Source: Thiotrichaceae bacterium (lineage in GTDB: Bacteria > Pseudomonadota > Gammaproteobacteria > Beggiatoales > Beggiatoaceae). From it: a stretch of 44,211 nucleotides of DNA. How positions within the stretch are numbered: position 1 is the first letter of the stretch; the number at the start of each line of letters is the position of its first letter. Where the stretch lies: the NCBI GenBank assembly GCA_011391085.1, contig JAABRD010000044.1, positions 1-44,211 of the forward strand, in the 5' to 3' direction. Both the position numbers and the translations under genes were made by a program. The notes beneath the pieces were generated by a model. The model was not told the DNA's origin. It saw only the letters and a list, made by a program, of their open reading frames with translations, and ran no database searches. Below are positions 1-8,233 of the stretch, piece after piece.

Positions 1-95
1 CCTTACCCTCACCCCCGGCCCCTCTCCCAGAGGGAGAGGGGCCGGGGGTGAGGGCGACGATTGAAAATACGGTAAAATTTCTGCTTCGGTACTTA
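1..95. mobile_element. MITE remnant with GC-rich palindrome, cut by window edge
   Basis: Positions 6-54 form a near-perfect palindrome (CCCTCACCCCCGGCC at one arm, its complement at the other). Positions 55-95 match, in reverse complement, the left end of the element at 37282-37455 (end sequence TAAGTACCGAAGCAGAA). This is therefore one end of the same MITE family with the other end outside the window. The GC-rich core recurs at 17.66, 35.68, 35.74 and 37.32-37.42 kb. Confidence 0.7.
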
Positions 96-126
96 ACATA
101 ATTGGACCGGGAGACCAGGACCCTCC

Positions 127-224
127 AGATTTGACAACTTTTTAAAAGTTGTCAAATCTACCAGATTCTCCAGATTTGACAATTTTTTATCAGATTTGAC
201 AACTTTTTAAAAGTTGTCAAATCT
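127..224. repeat. Two identical 33-bp palindromes in the PKS leader
   Basis: Positions 127-159 and 192-224 are the same perfect palindrome with 16-bp arms (arm AGATTTGACAACTTTT). A half copy lies between them at about 172-188. The pair ends 18 bp before the PKS start codon, so any transcript starting upstream would carry two strong hairpins next to the start. I see no good Shine-Dalgarno between the second palindrome and the ATG. Confidence 0.75.
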
Positions 225-242
225 CCAACCACACTATCCACT

Positions 243-3200
243 ATGAAAAACACTCCCACCCAACAACCTTTAGACGACGCACAACGATTAAAACGCGCCT
301 TTGTTGCCCTTGATAAACTGCAAACGAAATTGAACGCTTTGGAAGCGGCCAAAATTGAACCGATTGCCGTTATTGGGATGAGTTGTCGTTTCCCCGGCGG
401 CGCAAATAATCCAGAGGACTATTGGAAGCTGTTACAAAATGGCGTGAATGCGATTCGCGAAGTGCCAGCAGAACGTTGGAATATTGAGGATTATTACGAC
501 CCTGAGACGAAACCTGGCAAGATTAATACTCGTCATGGTGGCTTCCTCAATACCAAAGTCTATGACTTTGACCCGCAATTCTTTGGGATAGCACCACGGG
601 AAGCTACGCAATTGGACCCTCAACAACGTCTCCTTTTGGAAGTCACCTGGGAAGCGTTAGAGAACGCCAACATTGTGCCTGACCATCTATATGGCAGTGC
701 CACTGGCGTGTTCATTGGTATCGGCAGTTTTGACTATGCTGTGCGTCAATTTGGCAAACAGGCACCGTCTCAAATTGGTGCTTATGCTGCAACTGGTTCA
801 CTATTAAGTCCTGCGGCGGGACGTTTATCTTATATTTTAGGTTTAACAGGTCCTTCTACGATTGTGGATACCGCTTGTTCTTCCTCCTTAGTCGCCCTTC
901 ATTTGGCTTGTCAAAGCTTACGGCAACGAGAATCTAATTTGGTCTTATGTGGAGGAGTCGGTTTATTGCTGTCTCCGGAATTAAGCATCTATTTTTCTGC
1001 CGCTGGAATGACTTCCCCTGATGGTCGCTGTAAAACCTTTGATGAATCAGCTAATGGTTATGTGCGTGGGGAAGGTTGCGGGGTGTTGGTTCTCAAGCGT
1101 CTGTCTGATGCACAGGCAAATGGAGACACCATTTTGGCTTTAATTCGTGGCACGGCTATTAATCAAGACGGTCCCAGTGGTGGTTTAACTGTGCCAAGTG
1201 GCCCTTCTCAAGAACAAGTGATTCGACAAGCCTTAGCGACCGGCAATATCGACCCTCATCAAGTCGATTATATAGAAGCCCATGGTACTGGCACCTCGTT
1301 AGGCGACCCGATTGAAGTCAATGCACTCTGTTCCGTCTTTGGTAAACAGCGCGATCAACCTCTTTTGATTGGGTCGGTCAAGACCAATATCGGCCATTTG
1401 GAAGCTGCCGCCGGTATGGCGGGTTTGATTAAAATTATTCTGGCGTTACAACATCAAGAAATTCCTCCTCATTTACATTTTAAACAACCCAGTTCCAAAA
1501 TTCGGTGGGAGGCTTTTCCCATTGCCGTGCCAACCTCACTGACACCGTGGCCCCTGTCAGCCACGCGCAAACGTTTAGCGGGAATCAGTTCCTTCGGCTT
1601 CAGTGGCACGAATGGTCACGCCATTTTGGAGGAGGCACCCACCAGCGAAAAAGCTGAACTAGAGCCTTCAGGCGGAAATCGTCCCCTGCACCTCTTAACT
1701 TTCTCTGCCAAAACCGAACCGGCCTTGAAAGAGTTGGTGGAACGTTATGAGAAGTACCTGTCAGATACTCATCAGGAGGAGATAAATAAGGTTTTCACCC
1801 TCGCCGGACTAGAGGCTTCAGCCGGACCAGACCCCGCAAAACTGTTGGCCGATATATGTTTCACCGCCAACATTTGTCGTTCCCATTTCGAATATCGACT
1901 GGCATCCATAACCAGTTCCATCACCCAGTTGCGTGAACAACTCTCAGCCGTTCTCACTGGTCAAACCGTGGAAGGATTACAAATGGGCAGTGGCATGACG
2001 ACCTCCCCCAAAATCGCTTTCTTATTTACAGGACAAGGGTCGCAATATGTCAATATGGGTCGTCAACTGTATGACACCAGTCCCGTGTTTCGCCAGACGC
2101 TAGACCAATGTGACGAGATATTGCGTCCTCTGTTAGATAAGTCGTTACTAGAGATTCTGTTCTCCGACACGAACACCACCGACATTGACGAAACGCTGTA
2201 CACCCAACCAGCATTGTTTGCATTGGAATACGCCTTGGCCCAACTCTGGCTATCTTGGGGAGTCAAACCCACCCTGGTCATGGGACATAGCATCGGCGAA
2301 TATGTGGCAACTTGTGTAGCAGGTGTCTTCACTTTAGCCGATGGCTTGAAACTGATTGCCACCCGTGCCCGTCTCATGCACAACTTGCCGCGTGAAGGAG
2401 AGATGCGGACGGTCTTTACTACGGAAGCACGAGTCACTGCCGCCATGCAACCGTATCATCAACACGTTTCCATCGCGGCCCTCAATGGTCCAGAAAGTAT
2501 TGTCATCTCCGGACAACGAGAGGCTATTCTGGCAATTGCAAAACACTTTGAAGCAGCCGGCATCCAAACCAAATCGTTGACGGTCTCTCATGCCTTCCAT
2601 TCTCCTTTGATGGAACCCATGTTGGCAGAATTTGCCCAAGTGCTTAAAGAAATTTCCTTCTCGCCTCCCCAGATAGAATTAGTCTCTAACCTGACTGGAA
2701 AGGTCGTTTCGGCGGAGATAACCTCACCTGATTACTGGTGCCATCATTTGCGGCAACCCGTTCAATTTGCGGCAAGTATCAACACGTTGCATGAACACCA
2801 ATGCGAGATTTTTATAGAAATGGGTCCTCGTCCGGCCCTGTTAGGAATGGGTCGTCAATGCTTGCCTGAAGACGTAGGCACTTGGCTCCCCAGTCTGCGT
2901 CCTGGACAACCCGATTGGCAATCCCTGCTGACCAGTCTGAGTGAATTATACGTGCGTGGGGTACACATAGATTGGTCTGGTTTTGACTGTGATTACCCAC
3001 GTCGTCGCGTCACCTTACCCACTTACCCCTTCCAACGCAAACATTACAGTATCACCATTCCCCCGACCTCCTCTGGAACGCAATATGAAATATTGCGCCG
3101 TCTGCATCCTCTGATTGACAAGAAAATACCATTGCCCTTGCGCAAAGAAACGCTGTTTGAAAGTTTCTTCCATACCGACGCCTTGCCATTGCTGATAGAC

Positions 3201-5864
3201 CATCAGGTGTTCGATAAAGTGGTCGTCTCCGGGGCCAGTCATCTGTCTCTGATACTGGGTGCGACCGAACAACTGGCGATAGGTAATAGCTATGCGTTGG
3301 AAGACATCTTCTTTCAACATGCCTTGGCTGTGCCTGACGCCGGTTGCACCGTTCAACTCCTCGTCTCCTTTGAGGAAGAGAACCCTGAAAAAGCCTCTTT
3401 CAATCTCCTCAGTTTTACTGACCCCCAAACGTCCGTCACCCATGTAACAGGAACTCTTCTGACCTCGCCCTTGCCCCTGCCGACGGGGGTAGAGAACAAC
3501 TATCAAACGGTGAAAGCACGTTGCACTCAACACTTCACAGGTGTCGAATACTATCAAATTCAGTTAGAACGTCGTATCTATTTAGGTCCTGCCTATCAAT
3601 GGATGGAATGGGTGCGTCGTGGAGACAACGAAGCAGTTTGCCAAATTCGTTTGCCAGAGGAGGTGCTAGATGCGGATCAATATCAATTGCATCCAGGTTT
3701 AATAGATACATGTTTTGGCTTGTTAACTGTGTCAGCACCGATACAAGTAACGGGCACGTTTGTCCCGTTTAGCGTCGAACAAGTGTGTTTCTATCAACGT
3801 CCTCAAGCCTTCCCGTTATGGAGTCATGCCCAATTACGTGCGCAACCAGATGACCGCCGGTTAATGGGAGACATTCGCTTATTTGATCAAGCAGGACGGT
3901 TGCTGGCCGAATTTATTGGTTTCCAAGGCGCCCAAGCAGATCAGGAGAGGTTTTTGGAGAAAGAACATCAAACCGATTTTGGTGACTGGTTTTATGAAAT
4001 CGGTTGGCAACCGCAACAACTCGCTTCCAACTTTGAAGAACCCCGGCGTAATTCCGCTGAGAAGTGGTTAATTTTGGCAGATCAACAAGGTTTAGGGATG
4101 GCTTTGGCCCAACGGTTACAACAACAAGGAGAACCATGCGTGTTGGTGTTTTCCAAGACGCCAGAAACACACTCGTTAGAAACTCAGTTTTTGGAAAAAA
4201 CTGAGTTTCTTGTTCTCAATCCAACCATTGCTTCCGATTTCGTGTCACTGGTCTCCAACCACCGTCTTCGTGGAATCGTCCACCTCTGGAGTTTGGATGG
4301 CAACCTAACTGATTTACCCGCTTCCCAACGTTTGATAAATGCCAGCACCTTACACCTCATTCAAGCCTTAGTTAAACATTCAGGAGTCCAAAGCGCAGCT
4401 TTGTCCCCTCTCTGGCTAGTCACTCGTGGTGGACAAGCAGTAGGCACTACCACATCCCTTCAAGTCCACCAATCTTCCCTTTGGGGCTTAGGTCGCGTCA
4501 TCGCCTTAGAACATCCAGAATTGCGAACTATCTGCCTAGACTTAGACCCCACCGCTGAGAACGCGGCCCACACTCTCTTCCAAGAATTACGTTCGATTGA
4601 CCAAGAACGGCAAATCACCTGGCGTCAAGGTTTGCGTCAGGTCGCCCGCTGGCAACCCGTTTCCTTACCTCCTCCATCTAATCCAGTGGCGCTACGCGAG
4701 GATGCCACCTATTTAATCACGGGTGGTACCGGCGTCTTAGGACTCAAAGTCGCCCAATGGTTAGTCAAACAGGGTGCCCGTCATTTGCTACTATTAAGTC
4801 GCCGCGGTGCCTCCTCCAGTGTGGTTCAAGACGTCATCCAGCAAATGGAGAAGGAATCAGCCCAGGTTCTCACCTTGTCAGTGGACATTAGCAATTTGAA
4901 GGCCCTACGTCAAGCATTAGACTCCGTTCAACACACCTTACCTCCTCTCCGTGGCGTCATCCACGCGGCTGGAACTTTGGAGGATGGGATGTTAATGAAT
5001 CAAACCTGGGCACAGTTTGACAAAGTCTTCGCCTCAAAAGTCTATGGTGCTTGGCATTTACACCAATATACTGCTGACCTGGCACTAGACTTTTTTGTGA
5101 TGTTCTCCTCTGCCACTTCCGTCTTAGGGAATCCAGGTCAAGGTAACTATGCCGCGGCCAATGCCTTCTTAGACGGATTAGCCCATTACCGTCGCCAATT
5201 GGGTTTGGTCGCCACCTCCATCAATTGGGGCCCGTGGGAAGCGGGGATGGCAACGGGGTTGGAGAGGTTGTCCAAACAAGGATTCAAACCGATTCCATTA
5301 GACAAAGGATTAGCGGCCCTAGCCAGAATTTTATCTTTTCCCACTTCCCAAGTCAGTGTCATTCCTTGTGATTGGCGTAAATACTTGTCTCAGTTCACTT
5401 GGGAGAACTTACTGTTTGCCCATTTTGCCAAGACTCATACGCCGACCAAATCGCCATCTCAATCAACAGCCGGTGAGTTTCTCCAGAAGTTGAAACAAGC
5501 CCCTGCCAAGGACCGTCATCATCTGTTGATCAAATTTGTGAGTGACACGGTACAACAGGTGATTGGTTTAGAAACGTTGGCTGGTGTGACCGAGAAACCG
5601 TTACGTGAATTGGGCATGGATTCTCTAATGGCGGTGGAAATCCGCAATCGCTTAGGTAAGGGATTGGATGCCTCTTTACCAGTCAGTTTGCTGTTCAATT
5701 ACCCAACGCTTGGAGAGGTGGTGGGATATTTGGAAAAGGAGGTGATTAAAGTGGAGGTGGTTGTGGAAGAAGCGGTTGTGGAGGAAAAGTCATTTGAGTT
5801 TTTGGATGGGTTGAGTCAGGCGGAGTTGGAGGAGTTGATCAATCGGGAGTTGGAGAATGGATAG
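243..5864 (+). CDS. Type I modular polyketide synthase, KS-AT-DH-KR-ACP
   Basis: A 1873-residue single PKS module that would extend an acyl chain by one malonyl unit and reduce the beta-keto group. An N-terminal coiled coil (residues 14-35) looks like a docking segment. KS has Cys212 (DTACSSS), His347 (EAHGTGT) and His385 (NIGHLE). AT has Ser683 (GHSIGEY) and HAFH at 783-786, the malonyl-CoA signature. DH keeps His987 and Asp1155 but its HxxxGxxxxP motif reads HQVFDKVVVS and the residue four after Asp is Gly, so dehydration is doubtful. KR has GGTGVLG near 1495 and Tyr1636 (GNYAAAN). ACP has Ser1794 (GMDSLM). No ER, methyltransferase or thioesterase is present. The acidic C-terminal tail ends in a helix like a docking domain, so partner modules are expected but are absent here. 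Three intergenic-type repeats lie inside the reading frame. The start has no clear ribosome-binding site. Confidence 0.95.
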   Translation: MKNTPTQQPLDDAQRLKRAFVALDKLQTKLNALEAAKIEPIAVIGMSCRFPGGANNPEDYWKLLQNGVNAIREVPAERWNIEDYYDPETKPGKINTRHGGFLNTKVYDFDPQFFGIAPREATQLDPQQRLLLEVTWEALENANIVPDHLYGSATGVFIGIGSFDYAVRQFGKQAPSQIGAYAATGSLLSPAAGRLSYILGLTGPSTIVDTACSSSLVALHLACQSLRQRESNLVLCGGVGLLLSPELSIYFSAAGMTSPDGRCKTFDESANGYVRGEGCGVLVLKRLSDAQANGDTILALIRGTAINQDGPSGGLTVPSGPSQEQVIRQALATGNIDPHQVDYIEAHGTGTSLGDPIEVNALCSVFGKQRDQPLLIGSVKTNIGHLEAAAGMAGLIKIILALQHQEIPPHLHFKQPSSKIRWEAFPIAVPTSLTPWPLSATRKRLAGISSFGFSGTNGHAILEEAPTSEKAELEPSGGNRPLHLLTFSAKTEPALKELVERYEKYLSDTHQEEINKVFTLAGLEASAGPDPAKLLADICFTANICRSHFEYRLASITSSITQLREQLSAVLTGQTVEGLQMGSGMTTSPKIAFLFTGQGSQYVNMGRQLYDTSPVFRQTLDQCDEILRPLLDKSLLEILFSDTNTTDIDETLYTQPALFALEYALAQLWLSWGVKPTLVMGHSIGEYVATCVAGVFTLADGLKLIATRARLMHNLPREGEMRTVFTTEARVTAAMQPYHQHVSIAALNGPESIVISGQREAILAIAKHFEAAGIQTKSLTVSHAFHSPLMEPMLAEFAQVLKEISFSPPQIELVSNLTGKVVSAEITSPDYWCHHLRQPVQFAASINTLHEHQCEIFIEMGPRPALLGMGRQCLPEDVGTWLPSLRPGQPDWQSLLTSLSELYVRGVHIDWSGFDCDYPRRRVTLPTYPFQRKHYSITIPPTSSGTQYEILRRLHPLIDKKIPLPLRKETLFESFFHTDALPLLIDHQVFDKVVVSGASHLSLILGATEQLAIGNSYALEDIFFQHALAVPDAGCTVQLLVSFEEENPEKASFNLLSFTDPQTSVTHVTGTLLTSPLPLPTGVENNYQTVKARCTQHFTGVEYYQIQLERRIYLGPAYQWMEWVRRGDNEAVCQIRLPEEVLDADQYQLHPGLIDTCFGLLTVSAPIQVTGTFVPFSVEQVCFYQRPQAFPLWSHAQLRAQPDDRRLMGDIRLFDQAGRLLAEFIGFQGAQADQERFLEKEHQTDFGDWFYEIGWQPQQLASNFEEPRRNSAEKWLILADQQGLGMALAQRLQQQGEPCVLVFSKTPETHSLETQFLEKTEFLVLNPTIASDFVSLVSNHRLRGIVHLWSLDGNLTDLPASQRLINASTLHLIQALVKHSGVQSAALSPLWLVTRGGQAVGTTTSLQVHQSSLWGLGRVIALEHPELRTICLDLDPTAENAAHTLFQELRSIDQERQITWRQGLRQVARWQPVSLPPPSNPVALREDATYLITGGTGVLGLKVAQWLVKQGARHLLLLSRRGASSSVVQDVIQQMEKESAQVLTLSVDISNLKALRQALDSVQHTLPPLRGVIHAAGTLEDGMLMNQTWAQFDKVFASKVYGAWHLHQYTADLALDFFVMFSSATSVLGNPGQGNYAAANAFLDGLAHYRRQLGLVATSINWGPWEAGMATGLERLSKQGFKPIPLDKGLAALARILSFPTSQVSVIPCDWRKYLSQFTWENLLFAHFAKTHTPTKSPSQSTAGEFLQKLKQAPAKDRHHLLIKFVSDTVQQVIGLETLAGVTEKPLRELGMDSLMAVEIRNRLGKGLDASLPVSLLFNYPTLGEVVGYLEKEVIKVEVVVEEAVVEEKSFEFLDGLSQAELEELINRELENG
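1804..1825. repeat. In-frame copy of the 'ggactagaggctt' repeat in the PKS KS-AT linker
   Basis: The 20-mer GGACTAGAGGCTTCAGCCGG occurs here within coding sequence and again identically at about 19084-19103 in intergenic DNA. Near-identical copies lie at 16.13, 30.54 and 44.06 kb. It encodes part of the KS-AT linker (translated AGLEASAG). Confidence 0.75.
4179..4209. repeat. 31-bp palindrome in-frame in the PKS KR structural subdomain
   Basis: A perfect palindrome with arms GAAACTCAGTTTTT and its complement. An intergenic version of the same element is at 13980-14010 with arms GAAACCGAGTTTTT. The two differ at two positions in each arm and the differences are paired, so the palindrome is preserved. 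Confidence 0.7.
4378..4406. repeat. In-frame copy of the 'caggagtccaaagcg' repeat in the PKS KR structural subdomain
   Basis: These 29 bases are identical to 29571-29599, which is the intergenic repeat between the Uma2 and tatD genes. Related copies are at 5.87, 28.90 and 37.20 kb. Here the repeat is translated as SGVQSAALS just before a typical KR LWLVTRG strand. Confidence 0.8.
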
Positions 5865-5870
5865 CACGTA

Positions 5871-5944
5871 ACCAGGCGTCCAAAGCGTAGCTTTGAGAAC
5901 GTGCCTTTCAAAGCTACGCTTTTCAAAGTTACGCTTTGGACTCC
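5871..5944. repeat. Compound inverted repeat between convergent PKS and caspase genes
   Basis: Three alternating copies of TCCAAAGCGTAGCTTT-like arms form nested hairpins between two convergent stop codons. It could act as a bidirectional terminator, but there is no U-tract and the same family occurs in other contexts. Confidence 0.6.
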
Positions 5945-5965
5945 TACAAAATAGCCAAAAATATC

Positions 5966-6997
5966 TCACCAACGAGACCCAGCACCTCCAGCACCTTTTC
6001 CGGCTGGGTAGTAAGTGTCAAAGAAACGTCCTTCTGGGTCTTCACCACGTAGCACACTGGGAAGTTGTTTTTCTTGAGTTACCTCTTCTGGTGCCTCGTT
6101 GTTAAATACTCTTTTTACCTCCTCAAACACCTCGCTGATAGATAAGTCAGGCTTAGAGATAAATTTGAGTAATGACCCTGTATAAGGACTGTTTTCGCCC
6201 TTTTTTCCTGAGTCTGCTGTGGTACCACGTCGAGTAGCAAAAGCCACTAATGTGCGGTCGGGGATGCTTCTCGTGTCTATACTTGCGCCAGGATTGACAG
6301 AGACCACTTCACTCCCTTTCTTTATACGAAGACCTCCCTTATTATCTTCGTTTTTTTCACCACTGTTACGACATGAGTCAAAGATAACTATATTCCCACG
6401 ATTTGTTACCTTTTTTCGGTCATTCGGATCAGGGGTAAACATGTTGAGTATGTCACTTCCCGTTACGCTGGCCTTCTGAAGGTCGTCAGATGATACTTCC
6501 GTCTTGCCAGGTGGAAAAGGAATGGGTTCAAATCTCGCGGGAATGAGATAAGTTTCCCCACCCGCTTCAAGCCCATGTCCGGAGAAGTAAAACAACCCAA
6601 TGGAGTTGGGATGGCTATGCAGGTATTGTGTGAACTCCGCCATAGCCTGTTTCATCTGGTCCCTACCCACATTGGTGCGTTTAATAATGACATTGAACTT
6701 TAACTTCTTACGTAAAGTTTCTGTCATGTCATCTGCGTCTTCAACGGAACTACACAAATTGTTAAATCTAAGTTCCGACCCCTTTGAGAGTGAACCCATG
6801 GGGGTTTCTTCGTCGCAATCGTCAGGTCCATCCCGGTAAATATCATTCCCAATGACCAACGCCACACGTTCTTTAGAAGGTCCTTTTTCCCAAGAACATT
6901 CTTGGAGGAGGCAAGTCAACCCTTCTCCAGGGTTGACCGAGGTGCAACCTTGAAAGGTGCAAGTGAGAAATAACAAACATAAAGTAAAAATACGCAT
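5966..6997 (-). CDS. Caspase-like (peptidase C14 / metacaspase-type) lipoprotein
   Basis: 343 residues. The N-terminus is a lipoprotein signal with a lipobox ending in Cys18 (TFQGC). The caspase fold begins at about residue 44 (RVALVIGNDIY). The catalytic dyad is His141 (YFSGHGLEAGG) and Cys209 (IVIFDSCRN), both intact, followed by the conserved VAFATRRGTTA segment near 251-261. Family knowledge says such enzymes cut after basic residues; specificity here is untested. Being membrane-anchored outside the cytoplasm is unusual for a caspase homologue. It is last in a minus-strand run of five envelope genes that includes DUF4384-like proteins, a domain often fused to bacterial caspases, which suggests they work together. 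The C-terminus is Gly/Ala-rich. Confidence 0.88.
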   Translation of the reverse strand: MRIFTLCLLFLTCTFQGCTSVNPGEGLTCLLQECSWEKGPSKERVALVIGNDIYRDGPDDCDEETPMGSLSKGSELRFNNLCSSVEDADDMTETLRKKLKFNVIIKRTNVGRDQMKQAMAEFTQYLHSHPNSIGLFYFSGHGLEAGGETYLIPARFEPIPFPPGKTEVSSDDLQKASVTGSDILNMFTPDPNDRKKVTNRGNIVIFDSCRNSGEKNEDNKGGLRIKKGSEVVSVNPGASIDTRSIPDRTLVAFATRRGTTADSGKKGENSPYTGSLLKFISKPDLSISEVFEEVKRVFNNEAPEEVTQEKQLPSVLRGEDPEGRFFDTYYPAGKGAGGAGSRW

Positions 6998-7193
6998 GAG
7001 TTTATTGTACCTCTACATAGTTAAGTGCGTTACAAAAGTAACGATGATATAAACAGACCCTCATTCATTTCCATTTTCTAAAGGTTGGAAAAGACTAATG
7101 TTTCCTAACCTCAATAAAAAATGGATTAGCGGTTGGGTCTAATCTGTCGTCAGTCTGTTAACCATAAGACGATTGTTTCCGTTTTGACGACGA

Positions 7194-8120
7194 CTAAAAG
7201 TCATAGACATAGTTCACGGAGGCATTGATGCCGTAAACAGCTTCTTCAACTGCCTTCCCTTCCATACTTCTGCCGGCAATCTCTTGTTTCAAATCCATTT
7301 TATACTCATAACCGTCTAGCGAAATGGTATAGGTCAGTTTGCCCCGACCACGGCTAAATTTGGTCAGTGGTCCATTCCAGTAAATACCATATCTAAAACC
7401 GCTTGTCGGATTGACAGCATTATCACTGCTGTCACGTTTTTCTCCCCGAAATGCTGAGAAGGTGTAATCCCCTTTCATGTCCCATCCCCAGGCTACATTG
7501 AAAGTTAAGTTACTTTCATCATTTTTGAATGGTTTCCAACTATAACCAACCCCAAAAAATGGACCGTAGGTTTCGAAGGTAACTTCTTGTCTGGATAGAG
7601 GTGGAATACCAGGGGGTAGTTTGGTGACATTGGCTGTCAGGTCGGTTTGGCTTTTTTTATACCCACCAAAAACCGAGAAAGAATGACGTTCAAACCAGGA
7701 GGGCAGAGGTATTATATATGTGAGTGTACCAACATAATCTTCGCGATTAAATTGCGCATCATCAATTTCCGCATCATTGGTTAAAAAATAACCATCTTTG
7801 CCTTTGTCAGTGTACTGGAAGTATCCATCAAGCAAGATTTTTTTCCCCACACCGATTGTTATCCCTATTCCACCAAATGGGGAGTTATCAGTCAGTTTAT
7901 CCTTGTCAAAAAAGGCATCAGAATAACTGAGGTACCTCATACCTGTCATGATTCTAAAGTCAACATGGGAATTTATCGTTAAGAGTTCCCAAATAGATAA
8001 GGACTGGTCTGTTGCGTTAGGGTTGACCTCAGAATCCTGAGATTTTGAAACTGGTGAAACCAACAACAAAAGTGCAACGACTAACGTGGAAACAACTAGA
8101 TGGAAAGATAATCTTTTCAA
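7194..8120 (-). CDS. Predicted outer-membrane beta-barrel protein, unknown function
   Basis: 308 residues with a clear signal peptide (hydrophobic stretch about residues 8-24, then SKSQ). The mature part shows alternating hydrophobic/polar strands, many Tyr/Gly/Trp residues and a C-terminal phenylalanine (NYVYDF), the usual end of an outer-membrane barrel. I do not recognise a named family. The start is preceded by a GAGGAG-type ribosome-binding site. It lies between the Cys-repeat protein and the caspase gene, all in one direction, so it may be their outer-membrane partner. Confidence 0.7.
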   Translation of the reverse strand: MKRLSFHLVVSTLVVALLLLVSPVSKSQDSEVNPNATDQSLSIWELLTINSHVDFRIMTGMRYLSYSDAFFDKDKLTDNSPFGGIGITIGVGKKILLDGYFQYTDKGKDGYFLTNDAEIDDAQFNREDYVGTLTYIIPLPSWFERHSFSVFGGYKKSQTDLTANVTKLPPGIPPLSRQEVTFETYGPFFGVGYSWKPFKNDESNLTFNVAWGWDMKGDYTFSAFRGEKRDSSDNAVNPTSGFRYGIYWNGPLTKFSRGRGKLTYTISLDGYEYKMDLKQEIAGRSMEGKAVEEAVYGINASVNYVYDF

Positions 8121-8187
8121 AGTGTTCTCCTCTTGAAAATGAGTAAGTTAAGCAGGAATCTAAAAATTTCCTGTCATTCATTTGGCC

Positions 8188-8224
8188 TTAGCTTTCCTAA
8201 ACCTCGAAGGTTTAGGAAAGCTAA
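8188..8224 (-). other. Strong intercistronic hairpin
   Basis: A 17-bp perfect stem (arm TTAGCTTTCCTAAACCT) with a 3-base loop sits just after the stop of the Cys-repeat gene and before the barrel gene. No T-run follows it on the minus strand, so it fits an mRNA-stabilising or attenuating hairpin better than a standard intrinsic terminator. Confidence 0.65.
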
Positions 8225-8233
8225 ACAGCACAA

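Noticed and set aside
3015-3557. 180-residue antisense ORF within the PKS gene
   Set aside because: Shadow of a strongly supported PKS reading frame; composition and lack of a start signal do not support a gene.
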